64,000 nucleotides of DNA from Streptomyces griseocarneus. Lineage in GTDB: Bacteria; Actinomycetota; Actinomycetes; Streptomycetales; Streptomycetaceae. The stretch lies in assembly GCF_014655595.1 (NCBI RefSeq), contig NZ_BNBL01000006.1:373906-437905 (forward strand), in the 5' to 3' direction. Below, one piece after another: positions 57,132-64,000 of the stretch (positions are counted from its first letter, which is position 1; every line of letters begins with the position of its first letter). The notes beneath the pieces are model-generated. The model saw nothing but the letters and a program-made list of their open reading frames with translations, searched no databases and was not told the origin of the DNA. A program made the position numbers and the translations under genes.

Positions 57132-57721
57132 GACGCGTGCACCTCCCGCATGTGCTGCCGCACCGCGACCGTCGCCTGAACCGCCTGCTGCATGCCACCG
57201 CCGTCGACCGCTCGCCGCTGCGCGGCCAGTAGCTCCGCACACTCGGCGCACCCGCCGGCCGTCGGGCCCTTCCCTTCGCTCGACCAGCACACCCGGGCGG
57301 TCCGATCCGTCGGCACACCCAGCACGAACCACGTCGCCTTCCCCGGCCCTGGCCCGTGCGCGCAGACGCCCCACGCGTCGGCCCCGTGCTCGATCAGCAT
57401 CAGCCCCCGCCCCGACTCGTCCTCGTCCGCCTCCACGTGCCCCCGTACGGGCAGCCCCGCCGCGCCGTCGTGCACGAGCACCCGCAGGTGCCCCGGCCCG
57501 GTCCACTCCGCGACGAGGGTGACCGGCGTCGTGCAGCCTTTCGCCTGGCAGGCGTTGACCGCGTTGGTGACGGCCTCCGAGGTGAGGGTCACGGCGGTAT
57601 CGGCGAGATCGCTCCGCCGCGCCGCCGTCAGCAGAGTCCGTACCGCTTCGCGCGCGGCGCGCACCCATGCGGGGTGAGGTGGGAAGACGAATGAGCAGTC
57701 GGGGCCTGGGTGGGTGTCCAT
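57128..57721 (-). CDS. ATP-binding (HATPase_c, RsbW-like) regulator
   Basis: This 197-residue protein has a GHKL ATPase fold. The N-box is TSEAVTNAVNACQAKGC, the G1 box is LVHDGAAGLPV and the G2-like segment is DEDESGRGLMLIEHGADAWGV. This is the Streptomyces type of anti-sigma or serine kinase module found in WhiJ-like clusters with DUF5753 and DUF397 genes. A C-terminal extension has CAECAELLAAQ. ATG 57721 is the only good start. It may act as switch partner of the divergent regulator. Confidence 0.87.
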   Translation of the reverse strand: MDTHPGPDCSFVFPPHPAWVRAAREAVRTLLTAARRSDLADTAVTLTSEAVTNAVNACQAKGCTTPVTLVAEWTGPGHLRVLVHDGAAGLPVRGHVEADEDESGRGLMLIEHGADAWGVCAHGPGPGKATWFVLGVPTDRTARVCWSSEGKGPTAGGCAECAELLAAQRRAVDGGGMQQAVQATVAVRQHMREVHAS

Positions 57722-57844
57722 GGCGGGTCTCCTGGGAGGGCGCGAAGCGCCCATACGGCTTGCGGTGGCGTTGCCCGTCCCAACTTCCCTTGCGACAGGT
57801 GCACTTCCACGAGCCATCTGGTGGATGAGTGGCACCGACCGTAG

Positions 57845-57858
57845 GGAAACGCGTTTCC
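57845..57858. promoter_or_regulatory. GGAAACGCGTTTCC perfect palindrome
   Basis: A 14-bp perfect palindrome in the 248-bp gap between the ATP-binding gene and the DUF5753 regulator gene. It is a likely binding site for the latter. Confidence 0.5.
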
Positions 57859-57861
57859 TCT

Positions 57862-57886
57862 GGCAACGGTTTCCGGGATTGTTGCC
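57862..57886. promoter_or_regulatory. GGCAAC / GTTGCC inverted repeat
   Basis: Six-base arms with 13 bases between, three bases after the 14-bp palindrome. It could be a second operator or part of a composite site. Confidence 0.35.
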
Positions 57887-57969
57887 ACGTGTGGGTGAGG
57901 CGGCGCTCTATGAATGGACCGTTCCGACCGGGCCTCGGCAGACTGCCACCACCTAGGAGGAGGTCATGC

Positions 57970-58848
57970 ATGGCGCCCAGGCGACACCCCAGTGAACGAC
58001 AGCGACGACTCGGGGCCGAGCTCCGCAAGCTGCGCACGCGCGCGGGGATTTCAGGCGATCAGGCTGCGGTATTGCTGGAGGCGGACCGGGCGCGCATCAG
58101 CAACATCGAAGCAGGACGCATCGACGTATCCAGGAACCGGCTCTACATGTTGTTGCGAGAGTACGGTTGCCCGCCGGGGACGCTGTTCGACGGGCTCATG
58201 GAGATGGCCCAGGGTTCGGGCAAGGGCTGGTGGTGCGAGTACGAGGGCGTTCTGGCACGCAGGGCGCTCGATCTCGCCGAGCTGGAATCGCGGGTGACCA
58301 GCATTCGCGTCCATGACTCGTTGAACATCCCAGGCATGCTGCAGACCGAGGAATATGCCCGTGCTGCGATGGCGAGCATCGAAGGGAACCACGAGAACCT
58401 GGACAAGTGGGTGCGCTTCAGGATGGAGCGGCAGCGTGTCTTGGCCGGACTCCAGCGGTACCACGCGGTCATCTGCGAGTCGGCACTCCGTACGTGTGTC
58501 GGCAGCGCCGAGACCATGCGCAAGCAACTTCTCAAGCTGATCGAGGTCGCTCGACTGCCTCATGTGACGGTGCAGATCTTCCCGTTCGAAATGGGTCCGT
58601 ATTCTGCCTACAGTCGGTCCTTCATCATCATGGACAGTCACACCCCCGAGCTGAGCACCCTCTATCGGGAGTACCCGATCAGCGCGGACTTCATCGGGGA
58701 TGGCCACCGAATCGCCGAATACGCCAGAATGTTTGAGCGATTGGCTTCCATGGCCCTCGCCCCCGTCGACCCGGCGGCCGCTCCCGAGGCCCACGAGGCC
58801 CGGGACTCGCTGAGTCTGCTCCAGCATGCCTTGCACGAATTGCGATAG
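57970..58848 (+). CDS. DUF5753 helix-turn-helix regulator (WhiJ-like)
   Basis: This 292-residue intact regulator has an N-terminal Xre helix-turn-helix: RLGAELRKLRTRAGISGDQAAVLLEADRARISNIEAGRIDVS. The DUF5753 domain follows, from CEYEGVLARRALDLAELESRVTSIRVHDSLNIPGMLQTEEYARAAM to LYREYPISADFIGDGHRIAEY. WhiJ-type regulators influence Streptomyces differentiation with a DUF397 partner. AGGAGGAGGTC precedes ATG 57970. DUF397 follows after seven bases and the ATPase gene is divergent. Confidence 0.93.
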   Translation: MAPRRHPSERQRRLGAELRKLRTRAGISGDQAAVLLEADRARISNIEAGRIDVSRNRLYMLLREYGCPPGTLFDGLMEMAQGSGKGWWCEYEGVLARRALDLAELESRVTSIRVHDSLNIPGMLQTEEYARAAMASIEGNHENLDKWVRFRMERQRVLAGLQRYHAVICESALRTCVGSAETMRKQLLKLIEVARLPHVTVQIFPFEMGPYSAYSRSFIIMDSHTPELSTLYREYPISADFIGDGHRIAEYARMFERLASMALAPVDPAAAPEAHEARDSLSLLQHALHELR

Positions 58849-58855
58849 GAGCGAC

Positions 58856-59044
58856 ATGTCTCGTCTTAACTGGGTCAAGTCCTCGTACAGTTCCGGACCG
58901 GACGGCGAGTGCGTCGAAATCGCCCCAGCGCCCGGCGGTCTCATACGCCTCCGCGAGAGCGACCACCCCGTCGACGTCATCACCACCACGCCCACCACCT
59001 GGGCCACACTCCTGCGCACCCTCAAGGCCGGCAACCTGGGGTGA
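58856..59044 (+). CDS. DUF397 protein, partner of the WhiJ-like regulator
   Basis: This 62-residue protein has the family pattern NWVKSSYSSGPDGECVEIAPAPGG, IRLRESDHP and TPTTWATLLRTLKAG. It starts seven bases after the DUF5753 gene with GGAGCG upstream. It is shorter at its C-terminus than many relatives but complete. It likely modulates the regulator, as in other WhiJ/DUF397 pairs. Confidence 0.9.
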   Translation: MSRLNWVKSSYSSGPDGECVEIAPAPGGLIRLRESDHPVDVITTTPTTWATLLRTLKAGNLG

Positions 59045-59065
59045 CTGGCGCCGCCCTCCCGGCGC

Positions 59066-59737
59066 TCAGGCAGCCTCGGCGCGTACGAGCAGGGTGCCCA
59101 GCGGCTCGTTGCCGGGCGGGGGCACGATGCGTGCGTCGACGTCTGTAAAACCGTTCCGTTTGAGCAGGTCGGCCCACACGCCGGGGGCGTACTGCCAGCG
59201 CAGGACGGTCAGCTCCCGCTCGCGGCCTTCCAGCCACTTTCCGCGCATCTGCTGGGGCCCGTAGGTGCCTGGTCCGGGCTCGGCGTGACTGAAGACGAAG
59301 ACGCCGCCCGGCACGAGGCGCTTGGCGACGAGAGGGAGGAGGAATTCGGGGTCGGTGAACCAGGCCGCGCCCCACATCGAGTAGATCGCGTCGTACTCGG
59401 TGGTGTCGCGGCTGAGGAACTCGCACACGTCCGCGTGGACGAACCGCACACCGGGGACGTCGGACCACCAGCGGCGGGCGCGTTCGATCTGGAAGGCCGA
59501 GAAGTCGACCGCGGTCACCTGGATGCCGAGGCGGGCCAGATGCACGGCGTCGGTACCTTCGCCGGGCCCGAGCTCAAGCGCGTGCCGCGGGGCGCCGAGG
59601 ACTTCCGGGCCGGGGCCGTGGCCGGGGAACTGGGTCCACTCGAACCGGTCCGTCGTGGGGGCCGGCTGCTCGCCCTCCGCCCGGTACGGCTTGTACAGGT
59701 CCCAGTATTCGGCGGAGGTGAGGGGCGGGCGGGGCAT
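59066..59737 (-). CDS. Class I SAM-dependent methyltransferase
   Basis: This 223-residue enzyme starts MPRPPLTSAEYWDLYKPYRAEG. The SAM-binding motif I is ALELGPGEGTDAVHLARLG. Motif II is VTAVDFSAFQIERARRWW, followed by YDAIYSMWGAAWFTDPEFLLPLVAKRLVPGGVFVFSH. This is a type 11/25 methyltransferase pattern, with substrate unknown. ATG 59737 is preceded by CGAGGAG. It stands alone, ending close to the DUF397 gene on the other strand. Confidence 0.88.
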   Translation of the reverse strand: MPRPPLTSAEYWDLYKPYRAEGEQPAPTTDRFEWTQFPGHGPGPEVLGAPRHALELGPGEGTDAVHLARLGIQVTAVDFSAFQIERARRWWSDVPGVRFVHADVCEFLSRDTTEYDAIYSMWGAAWFTDPEFLLPLVAKRLVPGGVFVFSHAEPGPGTYGPQQMRGKWLEGRERELTVLRWQYAPGVWADLLKRNGFTDVDARIVPPPGNEPLGTLLVRAEAA

Positions 59738-59892
59738 GGGGCTCCTCGGGGTGACGGTGGGCCACGTGCGCTCGTCACCGTACCGTCGCCCACAAGCCCC
59801 GGGGACCCGATGGCGGAACCCTGCCCGGTTCGGCCTATGCGTGGGCCCGAGGCCGCTCACAGCGTCCCCGGGCCTGACCGTGTCGATTCGCT

Positions 59893-60339
59893 TCAGTGGC
59901 AGTTTGTCCCCGGAGCGCACGGCCCGCACTTGGCGTAGTCGGCTTCCCAGAGCTTCCAGTCCACCTTGAAGCCGTTGTTCGCGATGATCCGTGCGGTGCG
60001 CTCCACCGAGCCGTCGTACTTGAAGGCGATCTCGGGGATGTGTTCCAGGAATCGGCCCTGGAAGTGCTCGGCGCAGAACTCGCGGTAGTTACGGGTGTCG
60101 AGGATGAAGGTGTGGACGGCGATGTCCACGATGCGGCCGCAGCACATCTCCAGCTGCTGCCCCCACTTCTCCATAGCCGTGATCAGGTAGGACACGGCCG
60201 CACCGAACAGCCGGCTTGCGTACACCTCGTCGAATGGGTAGTCCCGCATGAGCAGCGCGATCTCCCGCTCCCACACCTCCGGCTCGACGAAGTCCCGGGG
60301 CTCGCGGACCGTCGGCCGGGTCTCGACTGCTGTCGCCAT
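59893..60339 (-). CDS. Conserved hypothetical protein with C-terminal Cys cluster
   Basis: This 148-residue protein starts MATAVETRPTVREPRDFVEPEVWEREIALLMRDYPFDEVYASRLFG. The middle is alpha-helical (SYLITAMEKWGQQLEMCCGRIVDIAVHTFILDTRNYREF) and it ends CGPCAPGTNCH, a CxxC plus Cys-His tip. It has no signal peptide. I do not recognise a named family. The clustered Cys/His could bind a metal. It is divergent from an HTH-TPR regulator, with a palindrome between them. Confidence 0.7.
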   Translation of the reverse strand: MATAVETRPTVREPRDFVEPEVWEREIALLMRDYPFDEVYASRLFGAAVSYLITAMEKWGQQLEMCCGRIVDIAVHTFILDTRNYREFCAEHFQGRFLEHIPEIAFKYDGSVERTARIIANNGFKVDWKLWEADYAKCGPCAPGTNCH

Positions 60340-60442
60340 GCTGGTCTCCCTACTGTCGGTGCCTCCGCCCGTCGCGGGGCGCACTCCAAGTGCAGCGCGC
60401 AGCGTCCTGCCATGGTGATCGATTGCCGCGGGTCGCATGCCG

Positions 60443-60459
60443 TGTGCAGAAGCTGCACA
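60443..60459. promoter_or_regulatory. TGTGCAGAAGCTGCACA palindrome
   Basis: Perfect 7-bp arms with a 3-base centre, between the divergent hypothetical and HTH-TPR genes. It is a candidate operator of the HTH-TPR protein. Confidence 0.45.
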
Positions 60460-60525
60460 TGGCCTCGACGCCCTGGGTGGCCGTCCGTACCGTGGGCGGA
60501 CAGGCCCCGCGCCCGTGGAGGTGTG

Positions 60526-61803
60526 ATGAGTGCCGATCCGCTGTGGAGGACTCCGCACGCTGCCGCGCTGATTGCGTGTCACCACGCCGGAGCGCTTATC
60601 CGCCTGGGGCGCACTCACCGCGGCTGGCGGCAGGCCGACCTTGGCCGGAGGGTCGGCTGCTCGGCCTCGACGATCTCCCGCCTTGAGCGGCGCGCCACGG
60701 CTGATCTCGGGCTGCTGCGCAGGGCCGCGCGCGAAGTGGGATTACCCGCCGGTGTCTTGGCTGCGGCCGTCGGCCTGGGCCCGGTGCCAACCACTACAGT
60801 GGCGGCATCCGGTCCGCGTCACGCCGAGGAGGACCCGTTGCGCCGCCGCACTCTGCTTGCCGCCGCCGGAGTGGCAGGCCCTCTCCAGCTCCTTACCGGC
60901 ATCGATGACGCGCTCGCCGCCATCCCCTCTCCGGACGGTGCGGCCGCGCACGTGCCACCGCGTCTGGCCCGGGCTCACTCTCTGTACGACAGCGGCCGGC
61001 ACACCCAGCTCCTCGAAGTCCTCCCGGCCCTTTTGGCCGATGCCCACGCCGCGACTCAGGACCGCACCGAAAAGACGTACGCGACGCTGTCCGCCTGTTA
61101 CGCCTTGGCCTCCCGGGTCTTGACGAAAATCGGACACTATGAGCGATCCCGGCTCACCGCGGACCGGGCGATCACATACGCCGACCTGTCCGGCAGCGCA
61201 ATCGCCACGGCGGCCGCCTCCCGCGAACTGAGTATCGTGCTGCGCCACCAGGGACAGGCTCAGGCCGCTCAGCGCTTGGTCGACCACGCCCTGACCACCG
61301 TCGAACGCACCGGGCTGACCAACCAGGCCCAGGCGATGGCCTATGCACAGTTGCTGTGCACCACCTCCTACACCGCGGCCCGGGCCGGCAACCACGACCA
61401 GGCCCTCGCGCTCATCAGCGAAGCCGGGCGCGCCGCCGGACGCCTTCCGGAGCAGCCGCCCGCCAGCGCCCCGTTCTCCATCAGCCCGGCCGCAGTCGCT
61501 CTCTACCGGGTCGGCGTGCACTGGGCCCTCGGAGACGCCGGATCCGCCCTCCAAGCCGGCCGCACCCTCCACCCCGGGCAATTCCCGACAGCCGAACGCC
61601 GCGCCCGCATGCACACCGACCTCGCCCGCGCATGGTGGCAATGGGGCAAGCCCGAGCAGACCGCCGACGCGCTTTTGGAAGCCGTCCGTGCCTCCCCGGC
61701 CGAGGTACGCGACCGCCCCGCCATCCGGAAGATGGCCACCGACCTCATCCGACAGCGCCCCAATACCCCCAGCGCACGAGCGCTGTCCCGCGTCATGGGC
61801 TAG
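60526..61803 (+). CDS. Helix-turn-helix regulator with TPR-like sensor domain
   Basis: This 425-residue protein has an N-terminal Xre-type helix-turn-helix: ALIRLGRTHRGWRQADLGRRVGCSASTISRLERRATADLGLLRRAAREVGL. A linker RRRTLLAAAGVAGPLQLLTG follows, then helical repeats of TPR character (YERSRLTADRAITYADLSGS, HQGQAQAAQRLVDHALTTVE, GNHDQALALISEAGRAAG). Such regulators often sense small molecules or peptides. GGAGGT precedes ATG 60526. It is divergent from the Cys-tipped hypothetical gene. Confidence 0.88.
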   Translation: MSADPLWRTPHAAALIACHHAGALIRLGRTHRGWRQADLGRRVGCSASTISRLERRATADLGLLRRAAREVGLPAGVLAAAVGLGPVPTTTVAASGPRHAEEDPLRRRTLLAAAGVAGPLQLLTGIDDALAAIPSPDGAAAHVPPRLARAHSLYDSGRHTQLLEVLPALLADAHAATQDRTEKTYATLSACYALASRVLTKIGHYERSRLTADRAITYADLSGSAIATAAASRELSIVLRHQGQAQAAQRLVDHALTTVERTGLTNQAQAMAYAQLLCTTSYTAARAGNHDQALALISEAGRAAGRLPEQPPASAPFSISPAAVALYRVGVHWALGDAGSALQAGRTLHPGQFPTAERRARMHTDLARAWWQWGKPEQTADALLEAVRASPAEVRDRPAIRKMATDLIRQRPNTPSARALSRVMG

Positions 61804-61909
61804 CGCCGCACCGGACCCGGTAGGAGCCGCGATGGGCGGCTCGATGTGGCGTAAATCTTCCATCCCCACTCCTCCGCACGGTCAAGGCCGACAGGCTAGG
61901 GTGACGGCC

Positions 61910-62602
61910 ATGCTGAAGGCCTTTGCCGAGCTTTCCACGCCACTGGTCGCCGATGCCTGCGTCCGCACCGGCGTTCCCCTGCGTGCCGCCCCACCCGGCA
62001 TCCGGGCGGTCGTCGCCGGTCAGCGTCTCGCGGGGCGCGTCCTGCCCGCCCGGCACTACGGCAGTGTCGACGTGTTCCTCGAGGCGTTCGGCGGGGCCGA
62101 ACCCGGCGACGTGCTCGTGATCGACAACGGCGGGCGCACGGACGAGGCGTGCGTGGGCGATCTCGCCGTGCTGGAGGCGGAGTCGGCGGGGGTGGCCGGG
62201 CTGGTGGTGTGGGGGCTGCACCGGGATACGCCGGAGCTGGTGGAGATCGGCCTTCCGGTGTTCAGCTACGGCAACTACCCGCCGGGGCCGACGCGTGTGG
62301 ACGACCGGGAGCCCGAGGCGCTGACCAGCGCCCGCTTCGGCCCGCACCTGGTCTCGGCCGCCGACGTCGTGTTCGCCGACGACGACGGCGTGCTGTTCGT
62401 GCCTGCCGACCGCGTCGACGAGGTGCTGGCGACGGCGCAGCAGATCCGGGACACCGAGCGCGAACAGGCCCGCAAGATCAGGGCCGGCGAGACCCTTCGC
62501 CGCCAGACGTCTTTCGACGACTACGTCGCCCGCCGCGCCGCCGACCCGTCGTACACCTTCCGCCGGCACCTCCGCCGCGTCGGCGGGGCGATCGAGGAGT
62601 GA
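61910..62602 (+). CDS. RraA-family protein (HMG/CHA aldolase-like)
   Basis: This 230-residue protein resembles RraA, HMG aldolase and demethylmenaquinone methyltransferase-like folds: LSTPLVADACVRTG, GDVLVIDNGGRTDEACVGDLAVLEAESAGVAGLVVWGLHRDTPEL, and VVFADDDGVLFVPADRVDEVLATAQQIRDTE. The catalytic Arg-Asp equivalent is H-R-D in GLHRD. It may be an aldolase or a regulator of RNase E. ATG 61910 is favoured; GTG 61901 adds three residues. It follows the HTH-TPR gene by 106 bp and is followed by a terminator. Confidence 0.87.
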   Translation: MLKAFAELSTPLVADACVRTGVPLRAAPPGIRAVVAGQRLAGRVLPARHYGSVDVFLEAFGGAEPGDVLVIDNGGRTDEACVGDLAVLEAESAGVAGLVVWGLHRDTPELVEIGLPVFSYGNYPPGPTRVDDREPEALTSARFGPHLVSAADVVFADDDGVLFVPADRVDEVLATAQQIRDTEREQARKIRAGETLRRQTSFDDYVARRAADPSYTFRRHLRRVGGAIEE

Positions 62603-62609
62603 AGGGGTG

Positions 62610-62641
62610 GACGGGCCCGTGATGTCGATCACGGGCCCGTC
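62610..62641 (+). terminator. Terminator hairpin
   Basis: GACGGGCCCGTGAT and ATCACGGGCCCGTC pair perfectly over 14 bp with a GTCG loop, eight bases after the RraA-family gene. Confidence 0.8.
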
Positions 62642-62724
62642 GGCCGGGGAACCGAAAGGGCCGCTCTCCCGCTCCCGCTGAGTACTGGATCGTTTAGTTC
62701 CGCAGCGCAGACGAGGAGCGGCAC

Positions 62725-63024
62725 ATGACCCTGGAGAACGGGAAGGTCAGCCTGTACGCGGCGAACAAGCTCTGGGTGGACGCGCGGATCAACGTCGAGG
62801 GAAAGCTGCTGATCCAGGGGCAGGACCTCAACAACGGCGAGTACGAGTACATGCTGTCCGTACCGGAAGCGGATATCCCCAAGGTCGTCGCCGCGCTCGA
62901 CGGCGCACCCGGGGACGACGTTCTGGAGCTGCTCGCCGCACGCGGCACGGAGATCGTGCAGTTCGGCGAGATGCGCTGGCTGAAGTCCCTCGGTATCGAG
63001 CCGGGTTTCTCCTCGTACCGCTGA
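62725..63024 (+). CDS. Small hypothetical protein
   Basis: This 99-residue acidic, soluble protein starts MTLENGKVSLYAANKLWVDARINVEGKLLIQGQDLNNGEYEYMLSV. It appears to be mainly beta at the N-terminus with a helical middle (DIPKVVAALDGA and DDVLELLAARG). It is cytosolic. GAGGAGCGG precedes the ATG. It has its own promoter region after the terminator, so it is monocistronic. I know no function for it. Confidence 0.8.
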   Translation: MTLENGKVSLYAANKLWVDARINVEGKLLIQGQDLNNGEYEYMLSVPEADIPKVVAALDGAPGDDVLELLAARGTEIVQFGEMRWLKSLGIEPGFSSYR

Positions 63025-63074
63025 GGCGTGTCCGACGGATCGCGTGACCGAGCTGCGCCGGCGCACCATGGCCG

Positions 63075-63383
63075 TCACCCCTCGGAGGCGGCCTCCCGGA
63101 TCAGCGGCTCGAACTCCTTCCGCACGTAGGCGTCGAACGGCGCCGTCAGCGCGCCGTCGATCACCCGCCGCACCCGGTGCTTTGCCGCGAACTCCTTGAG
63201 CGCTGCGCGGGAATCCGGTTCCACACCGCCACCAATGATCAGCACCCCGAACTCCTCGGTTTCCAACAGCTTTCGGGCCTCCTCGTCGGTGCTCACTCCC
63301 TCCGCGTCAAAGCCGTCCGCGCGCAGCGTGGCCAGCACCTCCGTCACCCGGGCGGGCATTCTTCCCAGCACCAGCGTCCTCAT
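63075..63383 (-). CDS. Small Rossmann-like hypothetical protein
   Basis: This 102-residue protein starts MRTLVLGRMPARVTEVLATLRADGFDAEGVSTDEEARKLLETEEFGVLIIGGGVEPDSRAALKEF. The alternating strand and helix pattern resembles a receiver domain or a nucleotide-binding half fold. It lacks the phospho-acceptor Asp cluster of true response regulators. GAAAGGAAC precedes ATG 63383. It is convergent with the small hypothetical gene. Function unknown. Confidence 0.7.
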   Translation of the reverse strand: MRTLVLGRMPARVTEVLATLRADGFDAEGVSTDEEARKLLETEEFGVLIIGGGVEPDSRAALKEFAAKHRVRRVIDGALTAPFDAYVRKEFEPLIREAASEG

Positions 63384-63724
63384 GGCCGTTCCTTTCCGGT
63401 ACATCGACATCGGCTCCCCCGAACCTAGAAGCTCAACCGGACTTGAGGTCAACCCCGACTCTCGCCCCCCAGGCAGCCACATGATCGACCACGCGGCCGG
63501 TGCCGGGATCCTGGGGCCCGCCTCGCTGTACGCGTACCTGGCGGTCGGCCTGGGAGCACAGAACCTCCTGGTGCGCGGGCGCGCCGCCGTGCTCTGACCT
63601 CGGGCCGGTACACCGTCGGGGCCCCAGCGGAGCAGGCCCTCGTACGGGTGAACGAGAGCGGTGGACCGTCGCACGGGCCGTTCGGCATGCTGGGGTCGGT
63701 GATGTACCGATAGAGGAGACCGCC
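63384..63724. other. 341-bp intergenic region before the Uma2 gene
   Basis: No convincing gene is present. A 38-codon frame at 63481-63597 (MIDHAAGAGILGPASLYAYL onwards, including VGLGAQNLL) has good codon bias and could be a gene remnant. The stretch must also contain the divergent promoters of the two flanking genes. Confidence 0.4.
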
Positions 63725-64000
63725 ATGAGCGCACTCACCGTCGACCATGATCCGGGGCAGGGCTGGGACGACCTCGTCCGGATCTGGGAGAAGACGGACG
63801 CGCCCGAGGGCTGCAGGGTGGAGATCATCGAAGGGCTCGTCACCGTGTCGCCCGCGCCGGGCATCGACCACCACGTCATCGCGGACACCATCCAACGCCG
63901 CCTGTACACGGTGATCCCCGAGGACTGGGGGATCTATCAGACGCTCGCCGTCTCCGTGCCCTCGCGCAGCGGCCTGTTCATCCCGGACCTGGTCGTCGCA
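63725..64000 (+). CDS. Uma2-family (PD-(D/E)XK) endonuclease, 3' end outside window
   Basis: The first 92 residues are visible and the frame is open to the edge. The start MSALTVDHDPGQGWDDLVRIWEKTD is followed by CRVEIIEGLVTVSPAPGIDHHVIADTIQRRLYTVIP. VSVPSRSGLFIPDLVVA then gives the P-D of the PD-(D/E)XK core. Uma2 proteins are abundant in Streptomyces and their role is unclear. GAGGAG precedes ATG 63725. The second catalytic acid and Lys lie beyond the window. Confidence 0.85.
   Translation, partial: MSALTVDHDPGQGWDDLVRIWEKTDAPEGCRVEIIEGLVTVSPAPGIDHHVIADTIQRRLYTVIPEDWGIYQTLAVSVPSRSGLFIPDLVVA

Noticed and set aside
63481..63597. 38-codon frame before the Uma2 gene as a real gene
   Set aside because: No ribosome-binding site and no recognisable domain. 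Kept only as a possible remnant in the intergenic entry.

Overview
The window is high-GC (roughly 72 %) DNA with GTG starts, stop/start overlaps of the ATGA/GTGA type, DUF397/DUF5753 regulator pairs, an ECF41-type sigma factor and rare TTA codons. All of this points to a Streptomyces chromosome. There are no rRNA, tRNA or CRISPR features. About 65 protein genes can be supported, mostly in short divergent units with readable operators between them.

Region by region. 1-5 kb: end of a hypothetical protein, a stand-alone methylmalonyl-CoA mutase large subunit, an FMN reductase and a secreted tripeptidyl-peptidase-like hydrolase. 5-9.5 kb: a 5'-truncated DUF5753 regulator with its DUF397 partner, then a 2.7-kb IS481-family transposon (inverted repeats, GCTAGG target duplication) carrying a WYL regulator and a VOC protein, inserted at the stop codon of an NmrA-type oxidoreductase gene. 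That gene is paired with an ECF41 sigma factor. 10.5-17 kb: class IV aminotransferase, mycothiol-dependent-isomerase-like protein, SGNH lipase with a TTA codon, MarR plus two SMR efflux subunits, a DUF1266 protein, a GNAT acetyltransferase and a frameshifted membrane gene. 17-26.3 kb: a minus-strand type VII-like polymorphic-toxin locus (proline-rich ESX-like protein, mycosin, SseB-domain protein, WXG-like protein, 1602-residue RHS toxin, immunity protein).

26.4-33 kb: amidase with a TTA codon, gluconate regulon (GntR, kinase, permease) and a TetR/FAD-monooxygenase pair. 33-42 kb: a nonulosonic (sialic-acid-like) cell-wall glycopolymer cluster with acyltransferase, polysialyltransferase-like enzyme, GT2, DUF6716 transferase, NeuA-phosphatase fusion, NeuB and a further transferase. 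42-50.6 kb: M20 amidohydrolase and a nucleoside salvage operon (BMP lipoprotein, ABC ATPase, two permeases, cytidine deaminase, thymidine phosphorylase). 50.8-57 kb: lipoprotein plus I36 inhibitor, TetR with three operators, a ribbon-helix-helix protein preceded by a periodic array of TGGCGCCA-like octamers, DUF4097 protein and a DrrAB-type exporter. 57-64 kb: a WhiJ-like cluster (DUF6255, ATPase, DUF5753, DUF397), a methyltransferase, an HTH-TPR regulator, an RraA-family protein, small hypotheticals and the start of a Uma2 nuclease cut by the window edge.

Most noteworthy are the cargo-carrying IS481 unit, the octamer array before the ribbon-helix-helix gene, the toxin locus, and the nonulosonate cluster with its translationally coupled 33-codon repeat ORF. 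Family assignments were made by reading motifs, without database searches.
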